Below are positions 7,579 through 16,643 of a stretch of 40,669 nt of DNA, in pieces. The notes below the pieces were generated by a model. The model was not told where the DNA came from. It did no database searches and saw only the letters and a list, made by a program, of their open reading frames with translations. Position 1 is the stretch's first letter. Every line of letters starts with the position of its first letter. A program made the position numbers and the translations under genes. This DNA is from an uncultured Bacilli bacterium (lineage in GTDB: Bacteria; Bacillota_I; Bacilli_A; RF39; UBA660), in the NCBI GenBank assembly GCA_934097105.1, contig CAKONI010000006.1:1-40669 (forward strand). The letters run 5' to 3'.

Positions 7579-7965
7579 TCACCTACCTTTAAATGTATTT
7601 GTGATAGTATCTGCCATTTGAATTACATCACCTGGTATTCTTCCTATGAAGTCTGAGAATGAACTTGCTCCTTGGAATTCTGCCATTGTTGTGAAGTAGT
7701 ATTCTGGGTGACATATTACGTCCATTCCTATTACTGCAGCTGCGCCGGCACCTAGAACTAAGCCTACTGCTTCACCTGTTTTTATTAACATTTCTTTGCG
7801 TTTTTCACTTGAGATTTGTTTTTGTTTTATTTCTTGGGCTGGGCATTCTGTTAATAGGTATTTTTGGTAGTTTTTTTCTATTTCCTTTTCTTTATACTGA
7901 TTTATTGCTTGTCTTTCTTTTATTACGCTTATTGAGTCATCGTATCCTTCTGGTAATCCTTGCAT
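7579..7965 (-). CDS. Hypothetical protein with one membrane segment
   Basis: 128 residues, not recognised. The N-terminal 60 residues are charged and probably helical. A glycine/alanine-rich hydrophobic stretch (GLVLGAGAAAVIGMDVI, about residues 68-84) could be a single membrane helix, and a polar C-terminus follows. AAGGAGG precedes the ATG. It is the first gene of a two-gene unit with the DUF1292-like protein. Confidence 0.6.
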   Translation of the reverse strand: MQGLPEGYDDSISVIKERQAINQYKEKEIEKNYQKYLLTECPAQEIKQKQISSEKRKEMLIKTGEAVGLVLGAGAAAVIGMDVICHPEYYFTTMAEFQGASSFSDFIGRIPGDVIQMADTITNTFKGR

Positions 7966-8019
7966 ATAAAAACCTCCTTATATTTATATTATAACCTTTT
8001 ATTTTTCTTTTTTCAATAT

Positions 8020-9264
8020 TTAATTTGCTTTTAGGCTTTCATCTATGGTTATTTCGTATATTTCATTTTTTTGATAATTGCCTTTTAGTTTTAGATATAG
8101 GTAGTTACTAGTGTGTCCATAGTAGTAACCGTTTTCTTCTTTTTCTATTAGGACTTTTTCTTTTTTATTTATTTGACTTTTGTAATAGTTTTCTTCTAGT
8201 TTTTCAGATAATTCTAGGAGTTTTTTTGTTCTTTCTTTTTTTGTTAGGCCGTCTATGTGTCCTTCCATTCTTGCTGCTTTGGTTCCGTTTCTTTTTGAAT
8301 ATGGGAATGTGTGGACTTTTGAGAAGTTTAAATCTTTTATGAATTCTAGGCTGTCTTTAAAGTCTTCTTCTGTTTCATTTGGGAATCCTACAATTACGTC
8401 TGTTGTTATTGATATGTTTGGTCTTATTTTTCTTATTTTTTCTATTATTTGTTTGAATTTTTCTCTTTCATATTTTCTGTTCATTAGTTTTAAGATTTTG
8501 TCATTTCCACTTTGAAGTGGTATGTGTAGGTGGTTACATAGAATATCATTTTCTAGTAGTTTGAAGAATTTTTCATCTAATTCTGTTATTTCTATTGATG
8601 ATATTCTTAGGCGTTTTAGTCCTTTTATTTTTAGGATTTTTTCTAGTAGAGTGCTGAAGTTTGTATTTAGGTCTTTTCCATAGTTTCCGGTGTGGATGCC
8701 TGTTAGTACTACTTCTTTGTATCCATTTTCTACTAATGATTTTATTTCTCTTAGGACTGTTTCTTCGTCTTTTGATCTGCATCTTCCTCTTACGAATGGG
8801 ATTATGCAATATGAGCAGTAGTTTTCGCATCCGTCTTGTATTTTAACAAAGGCTCTTGTTGTTTCTGCTTTTTTTATTTCCATATTTTCGAATGGTACGT
8901 GCATAATGTTTTCTTTTGATATTATTTGTTTTTTTGTTTTTAGGTTTTCTTCTACTAGGTCTACTATGTTTGATTTGTTGTAGTTTCCTATTACTACGTC
9001 TATGCCGTCGAAGTTATAGTTTTTGGCGCTTTCTACGAAGCAACCGCATACTACTTTGCAGGCATTTTTGTTTTTTATACTGTTTATTATTTTTCTATCT
9101 TTTCTATCACTGTTGTTGGTTACTGTACAAGTGTTGATTATGTAGATGTCACATTCTTCATTAAAGTCTCCAATTTCGTATCCTCTATTTTTGAAAAGAT
9201 TTAAAATAAAGTTGCTTTCGTATGTGTTTACTTTACATCCTAGTGTATATATTCCTACTTTCAT
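8020..9264 (-). CDS. mtaB: tRNA t6A37 methylthiotransferase MtaB
   Basis: 414 residues; a radical-SAM methylthiotransferase that converts t6A37 to ms2t6A37 in ANN-decoding tRNAs. The N-terminal UPF0004 domain starts MKVGIYTLGCKVNTYESN, with further conserved cysteines in NTCTVTNNSD and VVCGCFVES for the auxiliary cluster. The radical-SAM CxxxCxxC is CENYCSYCIIPFVRGRCRS (about residue 146), and a TRAM-like C-terminus follows. The GCKVNTYES and FVRGRCRS patterns favour MtaB (YqeV) over MiaB or RimO. It follows a terminator, has AAGGAAGTG upstream, and is probably transcribed separately. Confidence 0.93.
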   Translation of the reverse strand: MKVGIYTLGCKVNTYESNFILNLFKNRGYEIGDFNEECDIYIINTCTVTNNSDRKDRKIINSIKNKNACKVVCGCFVESAKNYNFDGIDVVIGNYNKSNIVDLVEENLKTKKQIISKENIMHVPFENMEIKKAETTRAFVKIQDGCENYCSYCIIPFVRGRCRSKDEETVLREIKSLVENGYKEVVLTGIHTGNYGKDLNTNFSTLLEKILKIKGLKRLRISSIEITELDEKFFKLLENDILCNHLHIPLQSGNDKILKLMNRKYEREKFKQIIEKIRKIRPNISITTDVIVGFPNETEEDFKDSLEFIKDLNFSKVHTFPYSKRNGTKAARMEGHIDGLTKKERTKKLLELSEKLEENYYKSQINKKEKVLIEKEENGYYYGHTSNYLYLKLKGNYQKNEIYEITIDESLKAN

Positions 9265-9284
9265 TTTTTCACTTCCTTTAAAAA

Positions 9285-9310
9285 AATAAATTAGATTAAT
9301 CTAATTTATT
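9285..9310 (-). terminator. Perfect 26-base palindrome at the end of the 9296-10078 gene
   Basis: AATAAATTAGATT and AATCTAATTTATT meet with no spacer, and on the minus strand they are followed by seven T. The stop codon of the 260-residue gene lies in the middle of the palindrome. It acts either as a terminator or as a barrier in front of mtaB. Confidence 0.65.
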
Positions 9311-10078
9311 CTTTAATCTTTTTAGTTCTGTTAGAAAATCTTCTGTTTTTTGTATTTCTTTTTCTAGATCTTGCATTTCTACTATTTCGTTTTCTTCTTC
9401 TAGAAATTCTATTTGTTCTTCTTTTTGGACTGGTTTATTTTTATGGTATACTCCGAATACTGGAGATATTATTTCTGAATTTTTGAATTTTCTTTCTCCT
9501 TCGTCTTCGAAAATTGGATTATCTATTTTTTGATTTTTGTTTTCTTTTTCTATTTGTTCTTGTTCTTCGATGTGTTTTTGATAGAGTTCTTCTAGAGTTA
9601 TTGCGGCTTCGGTTTCGTCTTCTAGAAGTTTGTCGTTTTTTTCATCTATATCGTGTGATGCTTTTACTAGTTCTTCATAACTGATTATTGATTTTTCTTC
9701 TTGTTCTGTTTCGAAGTGGGTGTGTTCAATTGGTTTTGTTTCTTCTTCGATTAGTTTTTTTGTTACTTCTTCTAGTTTTTCTTTTGCTTCTTCTTGGATG
9801 TTGGTTTCTTCTACATAATATACTTCTTCTTGTTTTATTGGTTTTTCTTGTTTTTCTATTGTGGTTTCTTTTTGAACCATGTTTTTATTATCTGTTGTTT
9901 GATTTACTTGGGGCTTTTTATAATTTTGTAATTCTTTTGTTATTAAGTTTTTTCTTCTTTTTTTTGCTTGAATTTTTTCTATTAAAACTATTGATATTAG
10001 TGTTAAAACTATTAGTATAATGACTACTGCGATGATGATAATGTTTTCTTTTCCGAAGTCATTAATAAATTCTTTCAT
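9296..10078 (-). CDS. Membrane-anchored acidic coiled-coil protein of unknown function
   Basis: 260 residues from the ATG at 10076-10078. An upstream in-frame GTG at 10087 lies inside the Shine-Dalgarno (AAAGGTGAGC) and is unlikely to be the start. One transmembrane helix spans about residues 14-37 (IIIIAVVIILIVLTLISIVL), followed by a long, highly charged glutamate-rich region that is probably coiled or disordered. Near the C-terminus is the short conserved-looking motif SEIISPVFGVY, of a type found in linker regions of envelope or division proteins. The topology (short N-terminus, cytoplasmic acidic tail) suggests a membrane scaffold, but I cannot name a family. Confidence 0.65.
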   Translation of the reverse strand: MKEFINDFGKENIIIIAVVIILIVLTLISIVLIEKIQAKKRRKNLITKELQNYKKPQVNQTTDNKNMVQKETTIEKQEKPIKQEEVYYVEETNIQEEAKEKLEEVTKKLIEEETKPIEHTHFETEQEEKSIISYEELVKASHDIDEKNDKLLEDETEAAITLEELYQKHIEEQEQIEKENKNQKIDNPIFEDEGERKFKNSEIISPVFGVYHKNKPVQKEEQIEFLEEENEIVEMQDLEKEIQKTEDFLTELKRLKNKLD

Positions 10079-10156
10079 ACTGCTCACCTTTTTTTCTAAA
10101 ATTATTCTATCACGAATTATTAAATATTACAATAATTGTTTTTAATTTTTGAAAGT

Positions 10157-10183
10157 AAAAAGAAGCAGGTTTTTTATGCTTCT
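10157..10183 (-). terminator. Terminator of the heat-shock operon after dnaJ
   Basis: On the minus strand AGAAGCA (10177-10183) and TGCTTCT (10161-10167) enclose a 9-base loop. The second arm is followed by TTTT, one base past the dnaJ stop. Confidence 0.8.
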
Positions 10184-11296
10184 TTATTCTCTTAGAAATT
10201 TATTATATTTTTCTATTTCTTTGTCTGTTAAATCTGTTTCGTTTAATTTTTCTATTAGTTTTTTTTGCTCTCTTGTTAGTTTTTTTGGTGTTACTACTTT
10301 TATTATTACGTAGAAGTCACCGCGTTCTGAGTAGTTGACGTCTTTTATTCCTTTTCCTCTTAGACGGTGTTTGTCTCCGCTTTCTGAGCCTGCGGGAATT
10401 GTTAGGGTTACTACTGAGTTAAGTAGTTTTACATCTTTTTTGGTTCCTAGAATTGCTTCGGTCATTGTTATTGGAAGTTCTAGGTAGATGTCGTTTTCAT
10501 CACGGGTATAGTATTTATGATTTTTTACTCTAAATTCTATATATAAGTCTCCGTTTGGGCCACCATTTTTTGAGGCTTCGCCCATTCCTGTTAATCTTAT
10601 TCTATTTTGATCGTTTATGCCTTCAGGAACTTTTACAGTTACGTCTTTTGTTACTTTTATTCTGCCTTTTCCCTTGCATTTGTTACATACTTTTTTGTAG
10701 GTTACTCCCTCGCCTTTACATGTTGGACAAGTTGTTTTGGTTAGGAAACTTCCGAATATTGTGCTTTGGGTTTGGGTTACTGTTCCGCTTCCGTGACAAT
10801 CTGGACAGGTTTCTTCTCCGGTTCCTCCTTGACCATTGCAATCTGGGCATGAGTCTGTTGTTGTTATTTCTATTTCTTTTTCTGTTCCTAGGGCTGCTTC
10901 CATGAATGTTATATCCATTTGAAGTAGGCTGTCATTTCCTTTTGTTTTTCTTCCTCTTTTTGATGAACGGCCGAATGGACTTCCTCCCATATCGAATCCG
11001 AACATGTTTTCAAAAATGTCTGATAGGTCTATGTCTGAAAAATCGAAGCCTGATGGTCCTACTCCAGCACCGTTTTCAAAGGCTGCATGCCCGAACTGAT
11101 CATATTGCTTTCTTCTTGTTTCGTCTGATAATACTGCGTATGCTTCTTGAGCTTCTTTGAATTTTGCTTCTGCGTCTGGTTCTTTATTTACATCTGGATG
11201 GTATTTTTTTGCTAGACGACGAAATGCCATTTTTATCTCTTTTTCGTCTGCATTTTTGTCAACGCCTAGGATTTCATAATAATCACGTTTTGCCAT
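10184..11296 (-). CDS. dnaJ: Chaperone protein DnaJ
   Basis: 370 residues, a complete type I Hsp40. The J domain has HPD in KKYHPDVNKE (about residue 33), followed by a Gly/Phe-rich linker. Four zinc-binding CxxCxGxG repeats follow (CPDCNGQG, CPDCHGSG, CPTCKGEG, CNKCKGKG), then the C-terminal substrate-binding beta domains. It stimulates the DnaK ATPase. It lies 17 bases after pepF rather than directly behind dnaK. Confidence 0.97.
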   Translation of the reverse strand: MAKRDYYEILGVDKNADEKEIKMAFRRLAKKYHPDVNKEPDAEAKFKEAQEAYAVLSDETRRKQYDQFGHAAFENGAGVGPSGFDFSDIDLSDIFENMFGFDMGGSPFGRSSKRGRKTKGNDSLLQMDITFMEAALGTEKEIEITTTDSCPDCNGQGGTGEETCPDCHGSGTVTQTQSTIFGSFLTKTTCPTCKGEGVTYKKVCNKCKGKGRIKVTKDVTVKVPEGINDQNRIRLTGMGEASKNGGPNGDLYIEFRVKNHKYYTRDENDIYLELPITMTEAILGTKKDVKLLNSVVTLTIPAGSESGDKHRLRGKGIKDVNYSERGDFYVIIKVVTPKKLTREQKKLIEKLNETDLTDKEIEKYNKFLRE

Positions 11297-11313
11297 ATAC
11301 TACCTCTTTTCTA

Positions 11314-13107
11314 TTAGATTAATGTTTTGAATTCATTTAATGTTTCTCTAAACATATCTAATGCTTTGTCTATTGTGTCATCGTTTTCTATATCTATTCC
11401 GACTTTTTTTAGGATTTCAAGTGGATAGTCGCTTCCACCGCTTGATAGAAATTCTATATAATTTTTTAGCGAATCTTCTTTATTTTGTTCAATATCGCTT
11501 ACTATTTTAGATGCTACTGCTATTCCTGTTGCGTATTTATATACGTAGAAACTTGTATAGAAGTGGGGAATTCTTGCCCATTCGTATGCTATTAATTCGT
11601 CTATGTTTGTGTTTTCTCCAAAATATTTTTTGTTTAATTCTAGGTACTGATTTGATAATTCTTCTGCGGTTAAAATTTTTCCTTCTTCTTCTAGTTTATG
11701 TATTTTTAATTCAAATTCTGCGAACATTGTTTGTCTTATTAGGGTTGTTCTATAGTTTTCTAGAAGGTTGTTTAGAAAGAATATTTTTTCTTCTTTTGTA
11801 CTTGCATTTTTGCTACAGTATCTATTAAGCAGTATTTCGTTTACTGTTGATGCGATTTCTGCTAGGAAAATTGGATATCCATAACTATGATATTCTTGGT
11901 TTTTAACGGAATAGAAACTGTGCATTGAGTGTCCTAGTTCGTGTGCTATTGTTGAAACGTCTGTAAATTTTCCTTCGTAATTTAATAATACGTATGGATG
12001 TGTGTCGTATGATCCCCATGAATAGGCACCACTTCTTTTGTTTTTGTTGTGATATACATCTATACAATTACTTTCGAATAAATTTTTTAGGTTTTCTATG
12101 TAGTCTTTTCCTAGGGGTTCTAGGGCTTTTATTACTAATTCTTTTCCTTCTTCGTATGTGTAGTGTTTTTCATTTTCTGTTGCAAGTGGAGCGTATAAAT
12201 CATACATATGTAGTTCGTCTACGTTTAATACTTTTTTTCTTATGTCCATGTAATCGTACATTATATCTAGGTTATTATGTACCTTTTCTATCAAACCTGT
12301 ATATAATTTTTCATTTATGTTGTCTCCATAAAGAGACATTTGTAATGGGTTTTCGTATTTTCTTGTTTTTGATATGAAGAAGTTTGACTTTACGTTTCCT
12401 TTTAGGAGTGACGCGAATGTGTTTTTTAACTGTTTGTAACTTGTGAATAGACTTTCGAATGCTTCTTTTCTTACTCTTCTATCTTTTGATTTTATATAGA
12501 TGCTGTAGTTACTGTTATTTAGTTCTACTTCTTTTTCGTTTTCGTCTTTTATTTTTTTGAATTTTATATTTACGTCATCTAGCATGTGGAATGCATCTGT
12601 TGGAACTTGGAATATTTCTCCAAGTCGTGCCATCATTTCTTCTTCTTTTAGTGAAAGTACGTGGTCTTTTTCTCTGAATAGTTCTTTGAATATGAAACTG
12701 TATTTTTCTAGATTTTTGTTTTCTTTTGTATATTGTTCTATCTTTTCATATTCACTTTCTAGTAGTTCTGGAGTATAAAATGCTAATTTTTCTGATAATT
12801 CGTCTGTTAATTTATCTATTTTTCCTACGAGTGCTTCGTTTTCCGAAATTGACATGTCTTCATGAAATTTCATGTTTGCGTATACTATGAATTTTTCCAT
12901 TAGTCTACTTATTTCATAGTATTTTGTTGTTGCTTCTTCTAGGGTTTTGCTTGTGTCTAGAATGTGCGTTTTATATTTTAAAAATTCTTCGGTTAATTCT
13001 TTTGCTTTTTGCATGTCTTTTTCTACTTCTTCTTTATTTTTATATATTTTTTCTAAATCCCATTTATATTTATTATCTATTTCACTTCTTAGGCTTTCTT
13101 TTTCCAT
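11314..13107 (-). CDS. pepF: Oligoendopeptidase F (M3B zinc metallopeptidase)
   Basis: 597 residues, the usual PepF length. The zinc site is seen as IAHELGHSMHSFYS (about residue 386), with the third ligand in the following EIAST segment. The N-terminal PepF alpha-helical domain is complete. It degrades medium-length peptides in the cytoplasm. Its position between dnaK and dnaJ is unusual: a hairpin follows dnaK, pepF has its own AAGGAGAAT ribosome-binding site, and dnaJ follows 17 bases later. A role in clearing peptides made during proteotoxic stress would fit the context, but that is inference. Confidence 0.94.
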   Translation of the reverse strand: MEKESLRSEIDNKYKWDLEKIYKNKEEVEKDMQKAKELTEEFLKYKTHILDTSKTLEEATTKYYEISRLMEKFIVYANMKFHEDMSISENEALVGKIDKLTDELSEKLAFYTPELLESEYEKIEQYTKENKNLEKYSFIFKELFREKDHVLSLKEEEMMARLGEIFQVPTDAFHMLDDVNIKFKKIKDENEKEVELNNSNYSIYIKSKDRRVRKEAFESLFTSYKQLKNTFASLLKGNVKSNFFISKTRKYENPLQMSLYGDNINEKLYTGLIEKVHNNLDIMYDYMDIRKKVLNVDELHMYDLYAPLATENEKHYTYEEGKELVIKALEPLGKDYIENLKNLFESNCIDVYHNKNKRSGAYSWGSYDTHPYVLLNYEGKFTDVSTIAHELGHSMHSFYSVKNQEYHSYGYPIFLAEIASTVNEILLNRYCSKNASTKEEKIFFLNNLLENYRTTLIRQTMFAEFELKIHKLEEEGKILTAEELSNQYLELNKKYFGENTNIDELIAYEWARIPHFYTSFYVYKYATGIAVASKIVSDIEQNKEDSLKNYIEFLSSGGSDYPLEILKKVGIDIENDDTIDKALDMFRETLNEFKTLI

Positions 13108-13130
13108 TTATTCTCCTTTTTATAAATATT

Positions 13131-13156
13131 AAGCCTTACATTGTTTTGTAAGGCTT
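13131..13156 (-). terminator. Hairpin between dnaK and pepF, likely partial terminator
   Basis: AAGCCTTACA and TGTAAGGCTT form a perfect 10-bp stem with a 6-base loop. The following sequence (AATATTTAT) is not a full T-run, so it may attenuate rather than stop transcription and set the DnaK to PepF/DnaJ ratio. Confidence 0.6.
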
Positions 13157-13177
13157 AATTATTTTAGTTTTTTTATT

Positions 13178-14986
13178 TTATTTTTCTTCGAATTCTGCTT
13201 CTTTTACGTCGTCTTCTTTCTTTTCGTCATCTTGTTTATTTTCTTCATTTTCTTTGTTTACTTGTTCGTAAACTTTTGCTGCTAATTTATAAGTTACTTC
13301 TTGTAATTCTTCTTTCTTTTTATTTATTTCTTCGATGTCGTCTTTTTCTAGCGCTTCTTTTAATGCTTTTATTTTTTCTTCTGCTTCTTCTTTTTCTTTG
13401 TCTTCTACTTTATCTTTTAGATCTTTTAATGCTTTTTCTGTTTGGAAGATTATTGCTTCGGCTTCATTTTTTGCTTCGACTTCTTTCTTTTTCTTTTCGT
13501 CTTCTTCACGGTTTGCTTCGGCTTCTTTCATCATTTTGTCTATTTCTTCTTCTGATAGACTTGTATTTGATGTGATTGTAATTGATTGTTCTTTGTTAGT
13601 TCCTAAATCTTTTGCTGTTACGTTTACTATACCGTTTGCATCTATATCGAATTTTACTTCAATTTGTGGTACTCCACGTGGTGCAGGTGGTATATTTGTA
13701 AGTTGGAATCTTCCTAGTGTTTTGTTGTCTGCAGCCATTGGTCTTTCACCTTGAAGTACGTGGATATCTACGGCTGGTTGGTTGTCTGCGGCAGTTGAGA
13801 AGACTTGTGATTTTGATGTTGGAATTGTTGTATTTCTATCTATTAATTTTGTCATTACGTTTCCTAGCGTTTCGATTCCTAGTGATAGAGGTGTTACATC
13901 TAGAAGTACTACATCGTTTACATCTCCGGTTAAAACTCCACCTTGAATTGCCGCTCCCATGGCTACTACTTCGTCTGGGTTTACTGATTTATTTGGTTCT
14001 TTTCCAAGTTCTTTTTTGATTAGTTCTTGTACCATTGGTATACGTGTTGAACCTCCAACTAAGATTACTTGGTCGATGTCTTCTTTTTTCATTTTTGCAT
14101 CTTTTAGTGCATTTCTTACTGGTGTTAGTGTTGAGTCTACTAAGTCTCTTACTAAATCTTCAAATTTTGCACGTGTTAGTGTCATGTCTAGGTGTAATGG
14201 TCCATCTTCTCCTTGTGTTATAAATGGGCATGAGATTTGTGTTGTTGTGACACCTGATAAGTCTTTTTTTGCTTTTTCTGCTGCTTCTTTTAGACGTTGC
14301 ATTGCCATTTTATCTTTTGATAAGTCGATTCCGTTTTCTTTTTTAAATTCTGAAACTAGATGTTTTATTATAACTTCATCGAAGTCATCACCACCTAAAT
14401 GGTTGTTTCCGTTTGTTGCTTTTACTTCGAATACTCCTTCACCAAGTTCTAGTATTGAAACGTCGAATGTTCCGCCACCTAAGTCGTAAACTAGAATTGT
14501 TTGCATTTTGTCTTGTTTATCTAGACCGTATGCTAGCGATGCAGCGGTTGGTTCGTTTATTATTCTTTCTACTTCAAGACCTGCGATTTTACCTGCATTT
14601 TTTGTTGCTTGTCTTTGAGCATCGTTAAAGTATGCTGGCACTGTGATTACTGCTTTTGTTACTTTTTCTCCAAGGTAACTTTCAGCACTATTTTTTAGGT
14701 CTGTAAGAATCATTGCGGAAATTTCTTCTGGTGAATATTTTTTTCCATCTAATTCTACTTTTTCTTTTGTTCCCATTAGTCTTTTTATACTACGACATGT
14801 ATTTGGGTTTGTTTCGGCTTGACGTTTTGCAACATCTCCGACTAATTTTTCTCCTTTTTTGAATGCTACGATTGAAGGAGTTGTTCTGTTTCCTTCTGGA
14901 TTTGGTATTACTTTTGCTTCTCCGGCTTCTAAGACTGCGACACAACTGTTTGTTGTTCCTAAGTCTATTCCTATTATTTTACTCAT
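13178..14986 (-). CDS. dnaK: Molecular chaperone DnaK (Hsp70)
   Basis: 602 residues. The N-terminal ATPase shows IIGIDLGTTNSCVAV, AVITVPAYFNDAQRQATK, the phosphate motif VYDLGGGTFDVSIL and LVGGSTRIPMVQ. The substrate-binding domain (LGIETLGNVMTKLI) is followed by a helical lid and an acidic C-terminal tail. It is transcribed after grpE with 17 bases between them. AAGGAAATGAT precedes the ATG. Confidence 0.98.
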   Translation of the reverse strand: MSKIIGIDLGTTNSCVAVLEAGEAKVIPNPEGNRTTPSIVAFKKGEKLVGDVAKRQAETNPNTCRSIKRLMGTKEKVELDGKKYSPEEISAMILTDLKNSAESYLGEKVTKAVITVPAYFNDAQRQATKNAGKIAGLEVERIINEPTAASLAYGLDKQDKMQTILVYDLGGGTFDVSILELGEGVFEVKATNGNNHLGGDDFDEVIIKHLVSEFKKENGIDLSKDKMAMQRLKEAAEKAKKDLSGVTTTQISCPFITQGEDGPLHLDMTLTRAKFEDLVRDLVDSTLTPVRNALKDAKMKKEDIDQVILVGGSTRIPMVQELIKKELGKEPNKSVNPDEVVAMGAAIQGGVLTGDVNDVVLLDVTPLSLGIETLGNVMTKLIDRNTTIPTSKSQVFSTAADNQPAVDIHVLQGERPMAADNKTLGRFQLTNIPPAPRGVPQIEVKFDIDANGIVNVTAKDLGTNKEQSITITSNTSLSEEEIDKMMKEAEANREEDEKKKKEVEAKNEAEAIIFQTEKALKDLKDKVEDKEKEEAEEKIKALKEALEKDDIEEINKKKEELQEVTYKLAAKVYEQVNKENEENKQDDEKKEDDVKEAEFEEK

Positions 14987-15003
14987 ATTATCATTTCCTT
15001 CCT

Positions 15004-15531
15004 TTACTCATTTATTATAACCATTGCTGGTCGTAAAACTTTGTCTTTATATGTATATCCTTTTTGATATACTTCTAGCACTATGCCACTTTCTTTTGTT
15101 TCATCTTTTATCATTGAAACTGATTGATGATATACTGGATCAAATTCTTTGTTTAGGGCTTCTATTTCTTTTACTTCGTAAGATGATAGAATTTCTTTTA
15201 TTTGATTGTATATTAATTTTACACCCTCATTATATTTTTTTATTTCTTCTGAAACGTTTTTATCTATTGCCCTTTCTAGGTTGTCTAATACTGGTAGTAG
15301 GGATAATATTATGTCTGCATTTGAATATTTTAACATGTTTGAAACTTCTTCGTCTTTTCTTTTTCTATAGTTGATTAAATCTGCTTTTGCTCTTAGGGCT
15401 TCTTCTTCTAATTCTTTTAATTTTATTTGAAGATTTTCTAGTTCTTTATTTTTTTTATGTTTTTTTGGCTTTGTATTTTCTTTACTTTCTTGTTCTAGTT
15501 TTTCTTCTTCTTTTTTTTCTTCTTTTTCCAT
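15004..15531 (-). CDS. grpE: Nucleotide exchange factor GrpE
   Basis: 175 residues. A charged, unstructured N-terminus (KEEEKLEQESKEN) and a long coiled coil (LQIKLKELEEEALRAKADLINYRKR) lead to the C-terminal beta-wing with the typical GIVLEVYQKGY and LRPAMVIINE. It releases ADP from DnaK. It is the second gene of the hrcA operon, 12 bases after hrcA. Confidence 0.96.
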   Translation of the reverse strand: MEKEEKKEEEKLEQESKENTKPKKHKKNKELENLQIKLKELEEEALRAKADLINYRKRKDEEVSNMLKYSNADIILSLLPVLDNLERAIDKNVSEEIKKYNEGVKLIYNQIKEILSSYEVKEIEALNKEFDPVYHQSVSMIKDETKESGIVLEVYQKGYTYKDKVLRPAMVIINE

Positions 15532-15543
15532 ATTATCTCCTTG

Positions 15544-16533
15544 CTATTTTTTATTTAAATTCTCTTTTATATAATTTAGAAGTGATACTACTTTTGCATA
15601 TTCCATTCTTTTTGGTCCGATGATTGCTATTACTCCGTCGTCTTCGTCTGTTTTGTAGTTTGTTTTTATGACTGTTACGTCTTCGTCTAGATTTGTTTCG
15701 TTGCCAATATAAATGTTTATGTCTTTGTCATCTTTTTGAATTTCTTTTAAAAGGTTTTCATCATCTAATTTATTGAAGAGTTTTTTTATTTTTTCGATGT
15801 TATTAAATTCTGGTTGGTTTAATATTTTGTTTTTGCCTACGACTGATATGTCATTTTTTATGGCAAATTCGTTGAATACATCATAGAAAGCATTGTAAAT
15901 TGCTTCGTGTTGTTTTACGTATTGATTGATTATTGGTTTTACTTCGAACTCTAGTTTTTCTTTTACTTCATCTATAGGGGTTCCTACGATTAGTTTGTTG
16001 ATGAGTTCTACTGTTTTTTGAATTTCTTCTAGTTGGACGTTTTCTACTGTTATTTGTTTATGTTCGATGTGTCCTTTGTCTGTTACTATGATTGCTATTA
16101 GTTTTGATAATTCAAGGGGTAGAACTTCTACTTTTTTTAGTTTGTTTTCACTGGAGTTTGAGCCTAATACTATTGATGTATAGTCAGTTAAGTCTGAAAT
16201 TATTTCTAAACTTCTTTTTAAGCAATCGTTTAATTCTAGTTTGTTATTATTAAATATTGCTTGTAGTTTTAGCATTTCTTCTCCTGACATTTCTTTTGGT
16301 CTCATTAGGTTGTCTACGTAGTACCGATAGCCTTCTTCACTTGGTACTCTTCCTGATGAGACGTGTGTCTTTTCTAGATAGCCTTTGTTTTCTAATGCGG
16401 ACATTTCATTTCTTACTGTTGCTGATGAACAGTTTAATTCATCGCATATAAGTTTTGATCCCACTGGTGTTATGTTTTTTACGTATTCTCTTATTATTAT
16501 TTCTAGAACTTTTTCTTGCCTTGTAGTTAGCAT
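15544..16533 (-). CDS. hrcA: Heat-inducible transcription repressor HrcA
   Basis: 329 residues from the ATG at 16531-16533. An upstream in-frame ATG at 16566 lies inside the CIRCE operator and about five bases after the predicted transcription start, while the chosen start follows AAGAGGTGTTAAT. The N-terminal winged helix (TTRQEKVLEIIIREYV, CSSATVRNEMSALENKGYL) is followed by the GAF-like domain. It binds the CIRCE elements just upstream and represses its own operon, with GroEL-type chaperones as the usual co-factor. Confidence 0.96.
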   Translation of the reverse strand: MLTTRQEKVLEIIIREYVKNITPVGSKLICDELNCSSATVRNEMSALENKGYLEKTHVSSGRVPSEEGYRYYVDNLMRPKEMSGEEMLKLQAIFNNNKLELNDCLKRSLEIISDLTDYTSIVLGSNSSENKLKKVEVLPLELSKLIAIIVTDKGHIEHKQITVENVQLEEIQKTVELINKLIVGTPIDEVKEKLEFEVKPIINQYVKQHEAIYNAFYDVFNEFAIKNDISVVGKNKILNQPEFNNIEKIKKLFNKLDDENLLKEIQKDDKDINIYIGNETNLDEDVTVIKTNYKTDEDDGVIAIIGPKRMEYAKVVSLLNYIKENLNKK

Positions 16534-16546
16534 ATTAACACCTCTT

Positions 16547-16573
16547 TTGGCACTGGCATTTTTCAAGTGCTAA
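16547..16573 (-). promoter_or_regulatory. CIRCE operator 1
   Basis: Minus strand: TTAGCACTT-N9-CAGTGCCAA, compared with the consensus TTAGCACTC-N9-GAGTGCTAA. It lies between the promoter -10 and the hrcA start, in the 5' untranslated region. Confidence 0.9.
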
Positions 16574-16577
16574 TACC

Positions 16578-16606
16578 ATTATAATATTATATTCTGGCAT
16601 TGTCAA
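16578..16606 (-). promoter_or_regulatory. Sigma-A promoter of hrcA-grpE-dnaK
   Basis: Minus strand: consensus TTGACA (16601-16606) and TATAAT (16578-16583) with a 17-base spacer. It is flanked by two CIRCE-type sites. Confidence 0.9.
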
Positions 16607-16620
16607 TATATGAGTGCTAA
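16594..16620 (-). promoter_or_regulatory. Second, half-degenerate CIRCE site over the -35
   Basis: Minus strand: a perfect left half TTAGCACTC (16612-16620), a 9-base spacer and CAATGCCAG (5 of 9 consensus positions). It overlaps the -35 box, so HrcA bound at both sites would block polymerase and the start region together. Confidence 0.5.
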
Positions 16621-16643
16621 TTTTTTTAATTTTTTTTGGTTTT

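Noticed and set aside
13959..14489. Plus-strand open frame of 176 codons within dnaK
   Set aside because: It is antisense to a perfectly conserved DnaK ATPase domain, has no ribosome-binding site, and its serine/phenylalanine-rich product is typical of antisense shadows.
16534..16566. Upstream ATG at 16566 as the hrcA start
   Set aside because: It lies in the CIRCE operator, only about five bases after the predicted transcription start and without a ribosome-binding site; the ATG at 16533 has AAGAGGTG.
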